A DNA stretch of 64,000 nt from Glaciihabitans sp. INWT7. Its GTDB lineage: Bacteria; Actinomycetota; Actinomycetes; Actinomycetales; Microbacteriaceae. The DNA lies in contig NZ_CP043653.1 in assembly GCF_014217685.1 (NCBI RefSeq), positions 500,419 to 564,418 of the forward strand. Reading direction: 5' to 3'. The position numbers and the translations under genes were made by a program. Every line of letters starts with the position of its first letter. Position 1 is the stretch's first letter. A model generated the notes under the pieces. The model was not told the origin of the DNA. It was given only the letters and a program-made list of their open reading frames with translations, and ran no database searches. Positions 33,350 through 42,529 of the stretch are shown here, piece after piece.

Positions 33350-34837
33350 ATGAGTGCGATCTCCGAATCCGAGCTTCTGTCCCGCGTGCCCGACCGGCTT
33401 TTCATCGGGGGGGAGTGGGTGGAATCCACCTCCGGACGATCGATCGAGGTGGTCGATCCGTCGACCGGACTGGTGATCAAGACCATCGCCGACGCGTCGG
33501 TCGCCGACGGAGCCCTGGCGATGGATGCCGCCGCGGCTGCACAGGCCTCCTGGGCGGCAACCGCGCCCCGGGTGCGCGGCGAGATCCTGCGCCGGGCCTT
33601 CGACCTGCTGCAGGAGCGCGCCGATGAATTCGCGCTGCTGATGACTCTCGAAATGGGCAAGCCCCTCGCCGAGGCGCGGGGTGAGGTCACCTATGGTGGC
33701 GAGTTCCTGCGCTGGTTCAGCGAGGAAGCCGTGCGCATCGGCGGTCACTACGGGGTGAACCCCGAGGGCACGGGTCGCATGTTCGTCACCCGCTTCCCGG
33801 TCGGACCGTCTTTTCTCATCACGCCGTGGAACTTTCCCCTGGCGATGGCGACCCGCAAGATCGCGCCGGCGCTCGCCGCAGGGTGCACGGCCGTGGTGAA
33901 GCCCGCCGAGCTGACCCCGCTCACCACCCTCTATTTCGCGAAGCTCCTCGAGGAGTGCGGCCTGCCGAAGGGAGTGCTCAACATCATCACGACCTCCACT
34001 TCTGGCGAGGTCTCAGCACCGATCATCGCCGATCCCCGCTTGCGCAAGCTCAGCTTCACCGGGTCCACTCCGGTGGGCGTCCGCCTGCTCAAGCAGGCCG
34101 CCGACAACGTGCTTCGCACGTCTATGGAGCTGGGGGGCAACGCCCCGTTCCTGGTGTTCGAGGACGCCGATCTCGACGCCGCGATCGACGGCGCGATGAT
34201 CGCGAAGTTCCGCAACATCGGCCAGGCCTGCACGGCTGCGAACCGGTTCATCGTGCACGAGTCGGTGGCCGAGGAGTTCGCCGCGCGAGTGACCGAGCGT
34301 GTCAAGTCACTGACAATCGGGAGGGGCACCGAGAACGGCGTCTCGATCGGGCCGCTCATCAACGCCGCCGCGGTCGCCAAGGCCGACGAGCTGGTGACGG
34401 ATGCGGTCTCCCGCGGCGCGACGGTTCTCACCGGCGGAAACCCGGTCGACCGCGACGGCACCTTCTACGCGCCCACCGTGGTGACGGGGGTGACGCCCGG
34501 CAGCGACATCCTGCGCGAAGAGATCTTCGGACCGGTGCTGTCGATCACGACCTTCACCGATGAGGCGGATGCGGTGGCCAAGGCCAACGACACCCAGTAC
34601 GGCCTCGTCAGCTACGCCTTCACGCGCGACCTCGCCCGTGGACTCCGACTGATCGACAGCATCCAGACCGGCATGATGGGGCTCAACGTGGGAGTCGTCT
34701 CGAATGCGGCGGCGCCCTTCGGCGGGGTCAAGCAATCCGGCCTCGGACGCGAGGGCGGCGACGTCGGTATCGACGAGTACCTCGAGACGAAGTACGTGCT
34801 CGCGCCGGCCACCGTCGCCCCCGCGGGTGCTGCATAA
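33350..34837 (+). CDS. gabD: NAD(P)-dependent succinate-semialdehyde dehydrogenase-like ALDH
   Basis: 495-aa aldehyde dehydrogenase. N161 (TPWN), general base E260 (MELGGN), nucleophile C294 (GQACTAANR) and C-terminal PFGGVKQSGLGREGG...EYLETKYV, typical of succinate-semialdehyde dehydrogenases, are visible. It starts 9 bp after pncA. The last codons read GCT GCA TAA, and GCATAA is the first six bases of the palindromic element at 34832-34922, so the element supplies the stop codon; the Ala/Pro-rich tail after KYV is probably a non-conserved extension. Confidence 0.88.
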   Translation: MSAISESELLSRVPDRLFIGGEWVESTSGRSIEVVDPSTGLVIKTIADASVADGALAMDAAAAAQASWAATAPRVRGEILRRAFDLLQERADEFALLMTLEMGKPLAEARGEVTYGGEFLRWFSEEAVRIGGHYGVNPEGTGRMFVTRFPVGPSFLITPWNFPLAMATRKIAPALAAGCTAVVKPAELTPLTTLYFAKLLEECGLPKGVLNIITTSTSGEVSAPIIADPRLRKLSFTGSTPVGVRLLKQAADNVLRTSMELGGNAPFLVFEDADLDAAIDGAMIAKFRNIGQACTAANRFIVHESVAEEFAARVTERVKSLTIGRGTENGVSIGPLINAAAVAKADELVTDAVSRGATVLTGGNPVDRDGTFYAPTVVTGVTPGSDILREEIFGPVLSITTFTDEADAVAKANDTQYGLVSYAFTRDLARGLRLIDSIQTGMMGLNVGVVSNAAAPFGGVKQSGLGREGGDVGIDEYLETKYVLAPATVAPAGAA

Positions 34838-34922
34838 CTCCTGCAGTCTGCCCGGGCGGGGAACGGGAGCCCGGGAATTCGGGGCCCGGCCAGCTCCCGG
34901 CTGCAGAGTGCAGGAGTTATGC
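34832..34922. repeat. Palindromic element, copy 1 (91 bp)
   Basis: Ends are the perfect inverted repeat GCATAACTCCTGCA (34832-34845) / TGCAGGAGTTATGC (34909-34922); pairing continues imperfectly inside (CTGC, CCGGG). The interior is GC-rich. It overlaps the gabD stop codon on the left, and the right end contains an AGGAG and an ATG (34919) in frame with the downstream methyltransferase gene. No target-site duplication is seen. Confidence 0.85.
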
Positions 34923-34948
34923 CGGAGGGACAGTGGGGAGGGTGTCGC

Positions 34949-35737
34949 GTGACCGTCGTTGAGATCACGGACCTCTCCGACCCGCGACTGGCCGACTACT
35001 CCCACCAGACGGATGTCGCGCTCAAGAAGGCGCGCGGCACTGAGCACGGCCTCTACATCGCCGAGTCGGCACTCGTGTTGCAGCGGGCGCTCGCGGCCGG
35101 CCATCGGCCGCGTTCGGTGCTGGCGCTCGGCAACACTGTCGACGAGGCGAGAGCGCTGGTGGGCGAGGATGTGCCGATCTTCTCCGGGCCGAGCGAGCTC
35201 CTCGAAGAGCTGACCGGCTATCTGCTGCATCGCGGTCTGATCGCGGCGATGCACCGCCCGGCACTGCCTTCGGCACCGGCGCTGCTCGAGCACGCCCGGC
35301 GGGTGATCATCCTCGAGAACGTCGCGGACCCCACCAATGTGGGAGCCATCTTCCGCTCCGTCGCCGCGATCGGTGCCGACGCGGTGTTCGTCACTCCCCG
35401 CTGCTCAGATCCGTTCTACCGTCGCGCGATCCGCGTGTCGATGGGCACGGTGCTGCAGGTGCCCTGGACGCGGCTCGGCGACTGGCCGTCGACCCGGAAG
35501 CTGCTCGCGACTGCCGGGTTCCAGGTCGCGGCGCTGGCTTTGAGTGCGGATGCCGTGAGCCTGCGCGACTTCGCGGCTCCCGAGCGACTGGCGCTCGTGC
35601 TCGGCGCCGAGGGGGAAGGACTCACCGCGGACGCGCTTGCCAGCGCCGACACCGTGGTGCAGATTCCCATGGCGCATGGGATCGACTCGCTCAATGTCGC
35701 CGCGACCGCAGCCGTGGCGATGTGGGCCCTCGCCTGA
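34949..35737 (+). CDS. TrmH/SpoU-family RNA 2'-O-methyltransferase
   Basis: 262-aa SPOUT methyltransferase acting on tRNA or rRNA. The three SPOUT motifs are present: LENVADPTNVGAIFRSVAAIGA, LVLGAEGEGL and IPMAHGIDSLNVAATAAVAM. An N-terminal substrate-binding domain (about 1-110) precedes them. GTG 34949 was chosen because GGGGAGGG precedes it at 6-7 nt; an in-frame ATG at 34919, inside the palindromic element, would add 10 residues. Specific RNA target not determinable. Confidence 0.88.
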   Translation: MTVVEITDLSDPRLADYSHQTDVALKKARGTEHGLYIAESALVLQRALAAGHRPRSVLALGNTVDEARALVGEDVPIFSGPSELLEELTGYLLHRGLIAAMHRPALPSAPALLEHARRVIILENVADPTNVGAIFRSVAAIGADAVFVTPRCSDPFYRRAIRVSMGTVLQVPWTRLGDWPSTRKLLATAGFQVAALALSADAVSLRDFAAPERLALVLGAEGEGLTADALASADTVVQIPMAHGIDSLNVAATAAVAMWALA

Positions 35738-35741
35738 TCCG

Positions 35742-36131
35742 TCAGAGCGCCCGCATGCGGTTGTTCCGCGGGTCGTGGGTGAGTTCGGCGCGCCCGAGCT
35801 CTTCGAGCAGTGGCGGCAGGTACATCCCGAACCGGCCGCGATAGCCCTTGCGCAAGCCGTACCATCCGCCGACCGGATTGGTCTCGGCCCGCCCCCAGGC
35901 CTCGACCGTTCCCTCGGCTGGACTCTTCGACTCGTCGGCGGCACCCAGGTCGACCCAGTCGCCCTGCTCGGTGAGCCAGACGTGCAGGTCGTCGATCGCC
36001 CGAGACTGGTATTTCAGTGTGGTGGAGCCCACCTTGCAGACCAGTTCCTCGTCCTCGACGAACATCGTGTATGCGGATGATCCGGGCGCCGTGACCAGCT
36101 CCCAGGGGTCGTCCTTCGTTCCTGCGCCCAT
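35742..36131 (-). CDS. Conserved hypothetical protein (129 aa)
   Basis: Soluble 129-aa protein without signal peptide or membrane segment. The start MGAGTKDDPWELVTAPGSSAYTM and the end GGWYGLRKGYRGRFGMYLPPLLEELG...NNRMRAL look like a widespread conserved family of unknown function (I recall it as a DUF; the number is not certain). It is convergent with the SpoU methyltransferase gene, 4 bp apart. No function can be proposed. Confidence 0.75.
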   Translation of the reverse strand: MGAGTKDDPWELVTAPGSSAYTMFVEDEELVCKVGSTTLKYQSRAIDDLHVWLTEQGDWVDLGAADESKSPAEGTVEAWGRAETNPVGGWYGLRKGYRGRFGMYLPPLLEELGRAELTHDPRNNRMRAL

Positions 36132-36203
36132 CGGGGCTCCTCTGCTCAGCAGAAATCTAGCGCATTCGACACGTCATCATTCAGGAATATGTGGGGCTGG
36201 TGA

Positions 36204-36244
36204 GACGGATGCTGCTGGAGCCGACCTCGGCCGCCTCATCCGTC
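36204..36244. terminator. Hairpin between the hypothetical and ABC exporter genes
   Basis: Arms GACGGATG (36204-36211) / CATCCGTC (36237-36244), with a nested GAGCCG/CGGC stem. It lies 37 bp beyond the stop of the minus-strand ABC exporter gene, so it could terminate that transcript; no long T-run follows. Confidence 0.35.
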
Positions 36245-36280
36245 GCAGAGGTTCCTGATTGACGAGGAGCGCGGGAGAGG

Positions 36281-38149
36281 TCAGACGAGCAGCTGGTGTT
36301 TCGCGAGTTCGCGGTACAGCGGGGTGCTCTTCACGAGTTCGGAGTGAGTCCCGACACCGACGACGCGTCCGTGGTCGAGCACCACGATCTGGTCGGAGTC
36401 GACCACGGTGGAGAGGCGGTGTGCGATCACGATCAGGGTGCGGTTCTCGGCGACGGCATCGATCGCCTCTCGGAGCAGCTGCTCGTTGAGCCCATCGAGA
36501 GACGACGTCGACTCGTCAAGCAGCAGGATGGGAGGAGCCGCGAGCAGTGTGCGTGCGATGGCGAGGCGCTGGCGCTCGCCGCCGGAGAGCATCACGCCCT
36601 CCTCGCCGACCGCCGCATCCAGGCCCGTGTCGCTGCGCTCGAGCACCGCGGTGAGATTCACGTCGTGGAGCACTCTGATGCACTCCTCGTCGGTGGCGTC
36701 CGGGGCGCCGAGGGTGAGGTTGTCGCGCAGGGATCCTGCGAGCACCGGGGCATCCTGTTCCACATACCCGATCTGGGCACGCAGGGCTTCACGATCGAGC
36801 CCACGGATGTCGATGCCTCCCAATCGCACCAATCCGGAAGTCGGATCGTAGAAACGCTCGATGAGCGCGAGGATCGTGCTCTTACCGGCGCCGGACGGAC
36901 CGACCAGCGCGGTGCGTTGCCCTCGCGGGGCGTCGAAGGAGACCCCGTGGAGCACCGTGAGGTCTTTGGGCGCAGACTCCTCGACGAGCTCGGACTGCGC
37001 GACGTGGTCGGTGACGGATCCGGGCTGCGGGGGGACGACCGGAGCCGCCGGGTAGGTGAAGGTCACGTCGTGGAAGCTGATCGCGGAATCCGAGGGCATC
37101 GGCGCAGCGGGTTCGATCGCCCCGTCGAGCTCTGCCTCACTCGGAAGCGTCACGATCTCCTGGATGCGCCCGAGCGCACCGAGCGCCTGGTTCACCGAGG
37201 TGATCGCGCCGAAGGCCTGCCCGAGCGGCATGATCAGCATGAAGAGGAAGAAGATGAAGGCCACCAGGTTGGCGATGGTGATGGCACCGCTAGCGACCCG
37301 GAAACCTCCGACACCGAGCACCACGAGCAGAGAGACCTGCAGGGCGATTCCGGCGATCGGCACGACGAGAGCCGAGATCTTCGCGACCTGGATGCCCATC
37401 TCCCAGGCGCCCTTGGCGTCCTTCTCGATCGCCGCGGTCTCGCGATCGGTGGCATTGGACGCACGCACGGTGCGGATGGCTCCGAGCGCGCGCTCGACGG
37501 AGGCGGCGAGATCACCCACCTTCTCCTGCTGCTTGCGACTCGCGACCCGCACCCGGCCGGACAGCAGCACGACCGTGACCACCGAGACGGCGATGACCAG
37601 CACGGTCAGACCGAGAAGCACGGGATCGATGACGAGCATCGCGATGAGGGCGCCGAGGAAGATGAGGGCGCCACCGATCGCGTCTACGAGGCCCTGGGTC
37701 AGGACCGCGTAGAGCAGAGTGGTGTCGGATCCGACGCGGGAGACGAGATCGCCGGTGCGCCGCGTGTCGAACTCGCTGATCGGAAGCCGGAGCATGCGCC
37801 GCACGAGCTGTCGGCGCGCGGAGAGCACGACGCTCGTGCCGGTGCGCTGCAGGAGGTAGTGCTGCACCCCGGAGAGGATCGCGGAGATCACGACCAGTGC
37901 GACGAGCAGGTACACGAGGGCGCCGAGGGGATCGTTCTTCTGCACCCGCGCGATCACCTGGCTCACCAGCAGCGGCTGCCCGAGGGAGGTCGCGGCCCCG
38001 AGCACGCTCAGGGCGATGACGATGCCGAGCACCTTCTTGTGTTCGAGCAGGTAGGGCAGAAGCTGGCTGAAGCTCGCGCGCGGCCCGTCGTCCTTCTTCG
38101 GGCGGGAGAAGGGAGAGCGGGAGGGGCGGGATGGCGTGCTTGTGCTCAT
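36281..38149 (-). CDS. ABC exporter, fused permease/ATPase
   Basis: 622-aa half-transporter, six membrane segments (about 45-335) followed by an NBD. Walker A GPSGAGKST, signature LSGGERQRLAIA, Walker B ILLLDESTSSLD and H-loop VIAHRLS are all intact. An unusual ~25-residue insertion rich in Pro/Ser/Glu (PPQPGSVTDHVAQSELVEESAP) sits between the first strand of the NBD and its Walker A region. Start ATG 38149; a frame open 10 codons upstream has no better signal. Substrate may be a drug, lipid or peptide; homodimer expected. Confidence 0.9.
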   Translation of the reverse strand: MSTSTPSRPSRSPFSRPKKDDGPRASFSQLLPYLLEHKKVLGIVIALSVLGAATSLGQPLLVSQVIARVQKNDPLGALVYLLVALVVISAILSGVQHYLLQRTGTSVVLSARRQLVRRMLRLPISEFDTRRTGDLVSRVGSDTTLLYAVLTQGLVDAIGGALIFLGALIAMLVIDPVLLGLTVLVIAVSVVTVVLLSGRVRVASRKQQEKVGDLAASVERALGAIRTVRASNATDRETAAIEKDAKGAWEMGIQVAKISALVVPIAGIALQVSLLVVLGVGGFRVASGAITIANLVAFIFFLFMLIMPLGQAFGAITSVNQALGALGRIQEIVTLPSEAELDGAIEPAAPMPSDSAISFHDVTFTYPAAPVVPPQPGSVTDHVAQSELVEESAPKDLTVLHGVSFDAPRGQRTALVGPSGAGKSTILALIERFYDPTSGLVRLGGIDIRGLDREALRAQIGYVEQDAPVLAGSLRDNLTLGAPDATDEECIRVLHDVNLTAVLERSDTGLDAAVGEEGVMLSGGERQRLAIARTLLAAPPILLLDESTSSLDGLNEQLLREAIDAVAENRTLIVIAHRLSTVVDSDQIVVLDHGRVVGVGTHSELVKSTPLYRELAKHQLLV

Positions 38150-38275
38150 GATGTCGTTTCCGTTGGGCGAGGCGAACAATCAAGCTTAGGCACGGCAGTG
38201 CTGGGAGATCGTACTCCGCAGGGAGCATGAGCGAGGCTCGCACTATGTCCCGGGGAGTGGTTATGGTGGATCATC

Positions 38276-39202
38276 GTGCCTATCCCTGTCATCGCCGCCA
38301 GTCTCCTCACCAAGAAATACAAGGACTTCGCCGCCGTCGACGGCCTCTCCTTCGAGGTCGCGCCGGGGGAGTCCTTCGGGCTGCTCGGTCCGAACGGCGC
38401 GGGGAAGTCCACCACCATGCGGATGGTGGGAGCCGTCTCCACCCGCACGAGCGGTGACCTCAGCATCCTCGGCCTCGATCCGGATGCGAACGGGCCAGAG
38501 ATCCGCTCCCAACTCGGCGTAGTGCCCCAGCAGGACAACCTCGACACCGAACTCCGGGTGCGCGACAACCTCATCGTCTACGGGCGCTACTTCGGCATCA
38601 GCATCGCGGAGTGCGGGCGTCGCGCCGATGAGCTGCTCGAGTTCGCCCAACTCTCGGACCGCAAGAAGTCCAAGGTCGACGACCTCTCGGGCGGCATGAA
38701 GCGCCGGCTCACCATCGCGCGCTCGCTCATGAACGAGCCGCGCATCCTGCTGCTCGACGAGCCGACCACCGGTCTCGACCCCCAGGCCCGCCACATCCTC
38801 TGGGATCGACTGTTCCGGCTCAAGGAGCAGGGCACCACGCTGGTGCTCACCACCCACTACATGGATGAGGCCGAGCAGCTCTGCGATCGCCTGATCGTGG
38901 TGGACAAGGGCACGATCATGGCCGAGGGCGCTCCGGCCGAGCTCATCCGCCAGTACTCCACCAGGGAGGTCGCCGAGCTGCGCTTCGGGTCAGAGCGGAA
39001 TGCGGAGGTGGCGCAGCAGATCGCCGGGGTCGGGGAGCGCATCGAGGTACTGCCCGACCGCATCCTCGTCTACAGCGAAGACGGTGACGCTGTGCTCGCC
39101 GAGATCACACGACGGGGGCTGCACCCGATCACGAGCCTGGTGCGTCGCTCCAGCCTCGAAGACGTGTTCCTGCGACTCACCGGACGGAGCCTGATCGAAT
39201 GA
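38276..39202 (+). CDS. ABC-2 export system ATP-binding protein (DrrA/NodI-like)
   Basis: 308-aa ATPase. Walker A GPNGAGKST (about 39-47), signature LSGGMKRRLTIA, Walker B ILLLDEPTTGLDP, and a C-terminal ~80-residue extension (RRSSLEDVFLRLTGR) typical of DrrA-class subunits. Start is GTG 38276. It is followed by two permease genes through ATGA and GTGA overlaps, making a three-gene exporter. NodI/DrrA families export small lipophilic or antibiotic-like molecules; substrate unknown. Confidence 0.92.
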   Translation: MPIPVIAASLLTKKYKDFAAVDGLSFEVAPGESFGLLGPNGAGKSTTMRMVGAVSTRTSGDLSILGLDPDANGPEIRSQLGVVPQQDNLDTELRVRDNLIVYGRYFGISIAECGRRADELLEFAQLSDRKKSKVDDLSGGMKRRLTIARSLMNEPRILLLDEPTTGLDPQARHILWDRLFRLKEQGTTLVLTTHYMDEAEQLCDRLIVVDKGTIMAEGAPAELIRQYSTREVAELRFGSERNAEVAQQIAGVGERIEVLPDRILVYSEDGDAVLAEITRRGLHPITSLVRRSSLEDVFLRLTGRSLIE

Positions 39203-40092
39203 GCGGCGATCGGATGAGCACCGATCGGACGAGCACCGATCGGATGGGCACCGTGAAGTCGGCCTCCCCGGTTGACGCGCGCGACACCGCCCTCGCCGGC
39301 GGGGTCAAGCCCCGGAGATGGGGATCCTGGTATGTCGCGGAGCACCGCATCCGTGGCATCAACTCGTATTACAAGACGCTGCTCGCGACGGCGATCGGCA
39401 GTCCGGTCATCTACCTCTTCGCCCTCGGAGTGGGGCTCGCAACCCTCGTCGACAAGAACCAGGGCGACGCGTTCGGGGGAGTGGGCTACCTCGCGTTCGT
39501 GGCGCCCGCGTTGATCGCCTCGGCCGCGGTGGAGGCGGCGTCGGAGGAGTGCACCTACCCGATCCTGATGGGCTTCAAGTGGAATCCGATCTTCTTCGGC
39601 ATGAACGCGGCGCCGATCTCCGGCAACCAGATCGTGAACGGCATCTTCATCTCCGTGATCGCCCGGGTGCTCCCCACCGGCATCATCTACTACCTGATCA
39701 TGCTCGCGTTCGGGGCTGTGCCCGACTTCTGGGGCTTCCTCACCGTGCCGATCTCGCTGCTCACCGGCATGGCATTCGGGCTCGTGATCGCCAGTTACAT
39801 GGCCACTGTCGAGACGGATGCGGGCCAGCCCGCCTTCATCCGCCGGTTCATCATCGCGCCGCTCCTGCTGTTCTCCGGCACCTTCTTCCCGCTCACCCAG
39901 ATGCCCATCTACCTGCAGTGGATCGGCTGGATCTCGCCGCTCTGGCACGGCACGCAGCTCGGACGGGACGTGAGCTACGGCAATGTCGAGCCGGGCTGGC
40001 TCGTGGCCGTGCACATCCTGTTCCCCCTCGCCCTCTGCGTCTACGGATGGTTGCGCACCCAGCGGGTCGTCACGAGGAGGCTCGACAAGTGA
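39199..40092 (+). CDS. ABC-2 type permease (NodJ/DrrB-like), first
   Basis: 297-aa membrane protein with six hydrophobic segments and the ABC-2 signature region LLFSGTFFPLTQMPIYLQWIGWISPLWHGTQLGR. The N-terminal ~45 residues are polar and begin with three copies of a 5-residue repeat (DRMST/DRTST/DRMGT) from a 15-bp tandem repeat. ATG 39199 overlaps the ATPase stop. It probably heterodimerises with the next permease. Confidence 0.9.
   Translation: MSGDRMSTDRTSTDRMGTVKSASPVDARDTALAGGVKPRRWGSWYVAEHRIRGINSYYKTLLATAIGSPVIYLFALGVGLATLVDKNQGDAFGGVGYLAFVAPALIASAAVEAASEECTYPILMGFKWNPIFFGMNAAPISGNQIVNGIFISVIARVLPTGIIYYLIMLAFGAVPDFWGFLTVPISLLTGMAFGLVIASYMATVETDAGQPAFIRRFIIAPLLLFSGTFFPLTQMPIYLQWIGWISPLWHGTQLGRDVSYGNVEPGWLVAVHILFPLALCVYGWLRTQRVVTRRLDK
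39208..39252 (+). repeat. 15-bp tandem repeat (3 units) at a permease N-terminus
   Basis: Three copies of GATCGGATGAGCACC-like sequence with single-base differences, coding DRMST, DRTST, DRMGT in the cytoplasmic tail. In frame, so slippage would change only tail length. Confidence 0.85.
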
Positions 40093-40928
40093 CTGCGACA
40101 CCGACCTTCGCCCCGGTTCGGCCGGAGCCGCGACCGCGCCGCAGAGGCCTCGGCGCACTGTACGCCGGCAACTCCCGCTCGGTGATCGAGCGCGGGCTCC
40201 TCGCCACCCGAAGCACCAACTGGCTGATCGTGGTCAGCGGGTTCTTCGAGCCGATCTTCTACCTGCTCTCGTTGGGCATCGGGCTCGGGGCTCTCGTGGG
40301 CGCGGTCACCACGTCGACGGGCCAGCAGGTGCCGTACGCGGCATTCATCGCTCCCGCGCTGCTCGCCGTCTCGGCCATGAACGGGGCGATCTTCGACTCC
40401 ACGTGGAACGTCTTCTTCAAGATGCAGTTCGCGCGACTCTACGAGGGCATGCTCGCGACCTCCCTCGGGCCGCTGGATGTCGCGCTCGGGGAGATCTTCC
40501 TCGCCCTGCTGCGCGGCGTCGTCTACGCCGCCGGCTTCCTGCTGGTGATGCAGGCGCTGGGGCTCAACCTGGCCTGGACCGCGATCCTGGCGCTTCCGGC
40601 CGTGGTGCTCGTCGCCTTCGGCTTCGCGAGCCTCGGCATGGCGATCACCAGCTACATGAAGAGCTTCCAGCAGATGGACTGGATCAACTTCGCCCTGCTG
40701 CCGATGTTCCTGTTCTCAGCCACCTTCTACCCGCTGAGCGTCTATCCGCAGGTCATCCAGTGGGTGATCCAGGCGCTTCCGCTGTGGCATGGTGTCGAGC
40801 TCATCCGGGGCCTCACCACCGGTGCGCTCAGCTTTGCGATGCTCGGGCACGTGCTCTACTTCGTGGTCATGATCGGGGTCGGCCTGATCTTCATGACCCG
40901 GCGCCTTCGCGCGCTGTTCCTCGACTGA
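40089..40928 (+). CDS. ABC-2 type permease (NodJ/DrrB-like), second
   Basis: 279-aa, six-segment ABC-2 permease paralogous to the preceding gene: both carry the motif F/LFSxTFxPLxxxPxxxQWxxxxxPLWHGxxLxR. GTG 40089 overlaps the first permease stop (GTGA). Two different permeases with one ATPase suggest a heteromeric exporter. The gene is convergent with the MHS-family transporter gene, 74 bp away. Confidence 0.9.
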   Translation: MTATPTFAPVRPEPRPRRRGLGALYAGNSRSVIERGLLATRSTNWLIVVSGFFEPIFYLLSLGIGLGALVGAVTTSTGQQVPYAAFIAPALLAVSAMNGAIFDSTWNVFFKMQFARLYEGMLATSLGPLDVALGEIFLALLRGVVYAAGFLLVMQALGLNLAWTAILALPAVVLVAFGFASLGMAITSYMKSFQQMDWINFALLPMFLFSATFYPLSVYPQVIQWVIQALPLWHGVELIRGLTTGALSFAMLGHVLYFVVMIGVGLIFMTRRLRALFLD

Positions 40929-41002
40929 GTCCCTTCGGATTCGCCTGGCCACCGCCCGGAGTCGATCGCTGCGCCCCGCATCGCGGCGCCGCGCAGAGAG
41001 GA

Positions 41003-42394
41003 CTATTCCACGATCGTCGTGAAGTCGCTGTCGCGGGTCTCCCGGGTCAACCGCAACGCCACCAGGGTGATCACAGCAGCCAACGAGAGGTAGAGGCCGA
41101 CGAGGATCGTGCTGCCGCCGGCGAGTGCCCACAGCGCAAGCGCGATGTACGGCGCGACCGCGGCACCGATGATGCTGGACAGGTTGTAGCTCATCCCCGA
41201 GCCGGTATAGCGCACGTTGGTGGCGAAGAGCTCCGGCAGTTGCGCACCCATCGGTCCGAATGTGAGTCCCATGAGCGAGAAGCCGAGGATCAGCCACGCC
41301 ATGACCCCCACGATGCCGCCGCCCGAGAGCGGCACGAACAGCAGCCCGAAGACGATGATGCCGATCGTGACGAGGCTGAGCATCCGTCGCCGACCGAAGC
41401 GTTCGGCAAGCGGGCCTGAGACCAGGGTGAAGATGCCGAAGAACACGACCCCGATGATCAGCATGATCAGGAACTCATTGCGCGTGTACCCGAGCCCCGG
41501 CACGAAAGCGGAGGGGTCGAACGGTTTGCCCGCGGCCTTGGCGGCGGCCGCGGCGACATCCACGGTCTTCGCGGAGGTGCCGAAGGCCAGCATGAAGGTC
41601 GTCATCAGGTAGAAGAGCACGTAGGTGGCCAGCATGATGAAGGTGCCGAGGATCAGCTGGCGCCAGCTGCTGCGGAATACCAGCGCGAGCGGCACCCGAG
41701 CGACAGCACCCTTCTTGATCACCTGGGTGAAGGCCGGAGCCTCGACCAGGCGGAACCGCACGTAGAGGCCGACGATCACGAGCAGCGCGCTGGCGAGGAA
41801 GGGGATCCGCCAGCCCCAGGCGGCAAAGGCGGCGGGACTCATCGAGAGATTGAGCACGAGGAAGAGCGCATTGGCCACGATGAAGCCGATCGGCGCGCCC
41901 AGCTGCGGGAACGTGCCATAGATCGCGCGCTTTCCGGCCGGGGCGTTCTCGGTGGCCAGCAGGGCCGCCCCGCTCCACTCCCCGCCGAGGCCGATGCCCT
42001 GCGCGAAACGGAAGATCACGAGCAGCAGCGGGGCGAGCACGGTCCAGCCGGGGGTGGAGGCCGACGGCAGGCAGCCGATGAGGAAGGTCGCGATGCCCAT
42101 GGTCAGGAGGGAGGCGATGAGGGTGCCCTTGCGCCCGATGCGGTCGCCGAAATGACCGAACAGGATTGATCCGAGCGGACGACCTACGAATGCGGCCCCG
42201 AACACGGCGAAGGAGCTGAGAAGGGCGGTCGCCGGGGATTGTGTGGGGAAGAACAGGGCCGGGAACACCAGCACCGCCGCGGTGGCATAGACGTAGAAGT
42301 CGTAGAACTCGATCGACGTTCCGATGAGGCTCGCAAGAATCACTCGAGAGCGAGGATTCGCGGGGGCGGCGACGGTGGCGGCGGATGATGACAT
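41003..42394 (-). CDS. MFS transporter, metabolite:H+ symporter (MHS) family
   Basis: 463-aa, 12 membrane segments. Hallmarks of the MHS (ShiA/ProP-like) family: GTSIEFYDFYVYATAAVLVFP at the start, GRPLGSILFGHFGDRIGRKGTL (motif A), and RFAQGIGLGGEWSGAALLATENAP. It imports a small carboxylate, osmolyte or similar with protons; substrate not readable. Monocistronic by appearance, separated by about 135 bp from the next same-strand MFS gene upstream. Confidence 0.9.
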   Translation of the reverse strand: MSSSAATVAAPANPRSRVILASLIGTSIEFYDFYVYATAAVLVFPALFFPTQSPATALLSSFAVFGAAFVGRPLGSILFGHFGDRIGRKGTLIASLLTMGIATFLIGCLPSASTPGWTVLAPLLLVIFRFAQGIGLGGEWSGAALLATENAPAGKRAIYGTFPQLGAPIGFIVANALFLVLNLSMSPAAFAAWGWRIPFLASALLVIVGLYVRFRLVEAPAFTQVIKKGAVARVPLALVFRSSWRQLILGTFIMLATYVLFYLMTTFMLAFGTSAKTVDVAAAAAKAAGKPFDPSAFVPGLGYTRNEFLIMLIIGVVFFGIFTLVSGPLAERFGRRRMLSLVTIGIIVFGLLFVPLSGGGIVGVMAWLILGFSLMGLTFGPMGAQLPELFATNVRYTGSGMSYNLSSIIGAAVAPYIALALWALAGGSTILVGLYLSLAAVITLVALRLTRETRDSDFTTIVE

Positions 42395-42529
42395 GAGCGA
42401 CTGCTCCCTAGAGACGTGGATGACCGCCTCCGACCCTACCCCGCGTTCGGGGGTAGGCCGTGATGTCCACTCTGCCCCGCGGAGCGCGTGTCGACGGGGA
42501 AGAAGGGCTCGGCGCAGTGCGGGGAGGCG

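Noticed and set aside
34832..34922. Element read as an ordinary rho-independent terminator
   Set aside because: It can fold into a stem, but four dispersed copies share identical 10-14-bp ends with different interiors, and no T-run follows; a terminator would not conserve the outer ends in this way.
36296..38230. 644-codon plus-strand frame opposite the ABC exporter
   Set aside because: Antisense shadow rich in E/G/R/H; the opposite strand has all ABC motifs intact.
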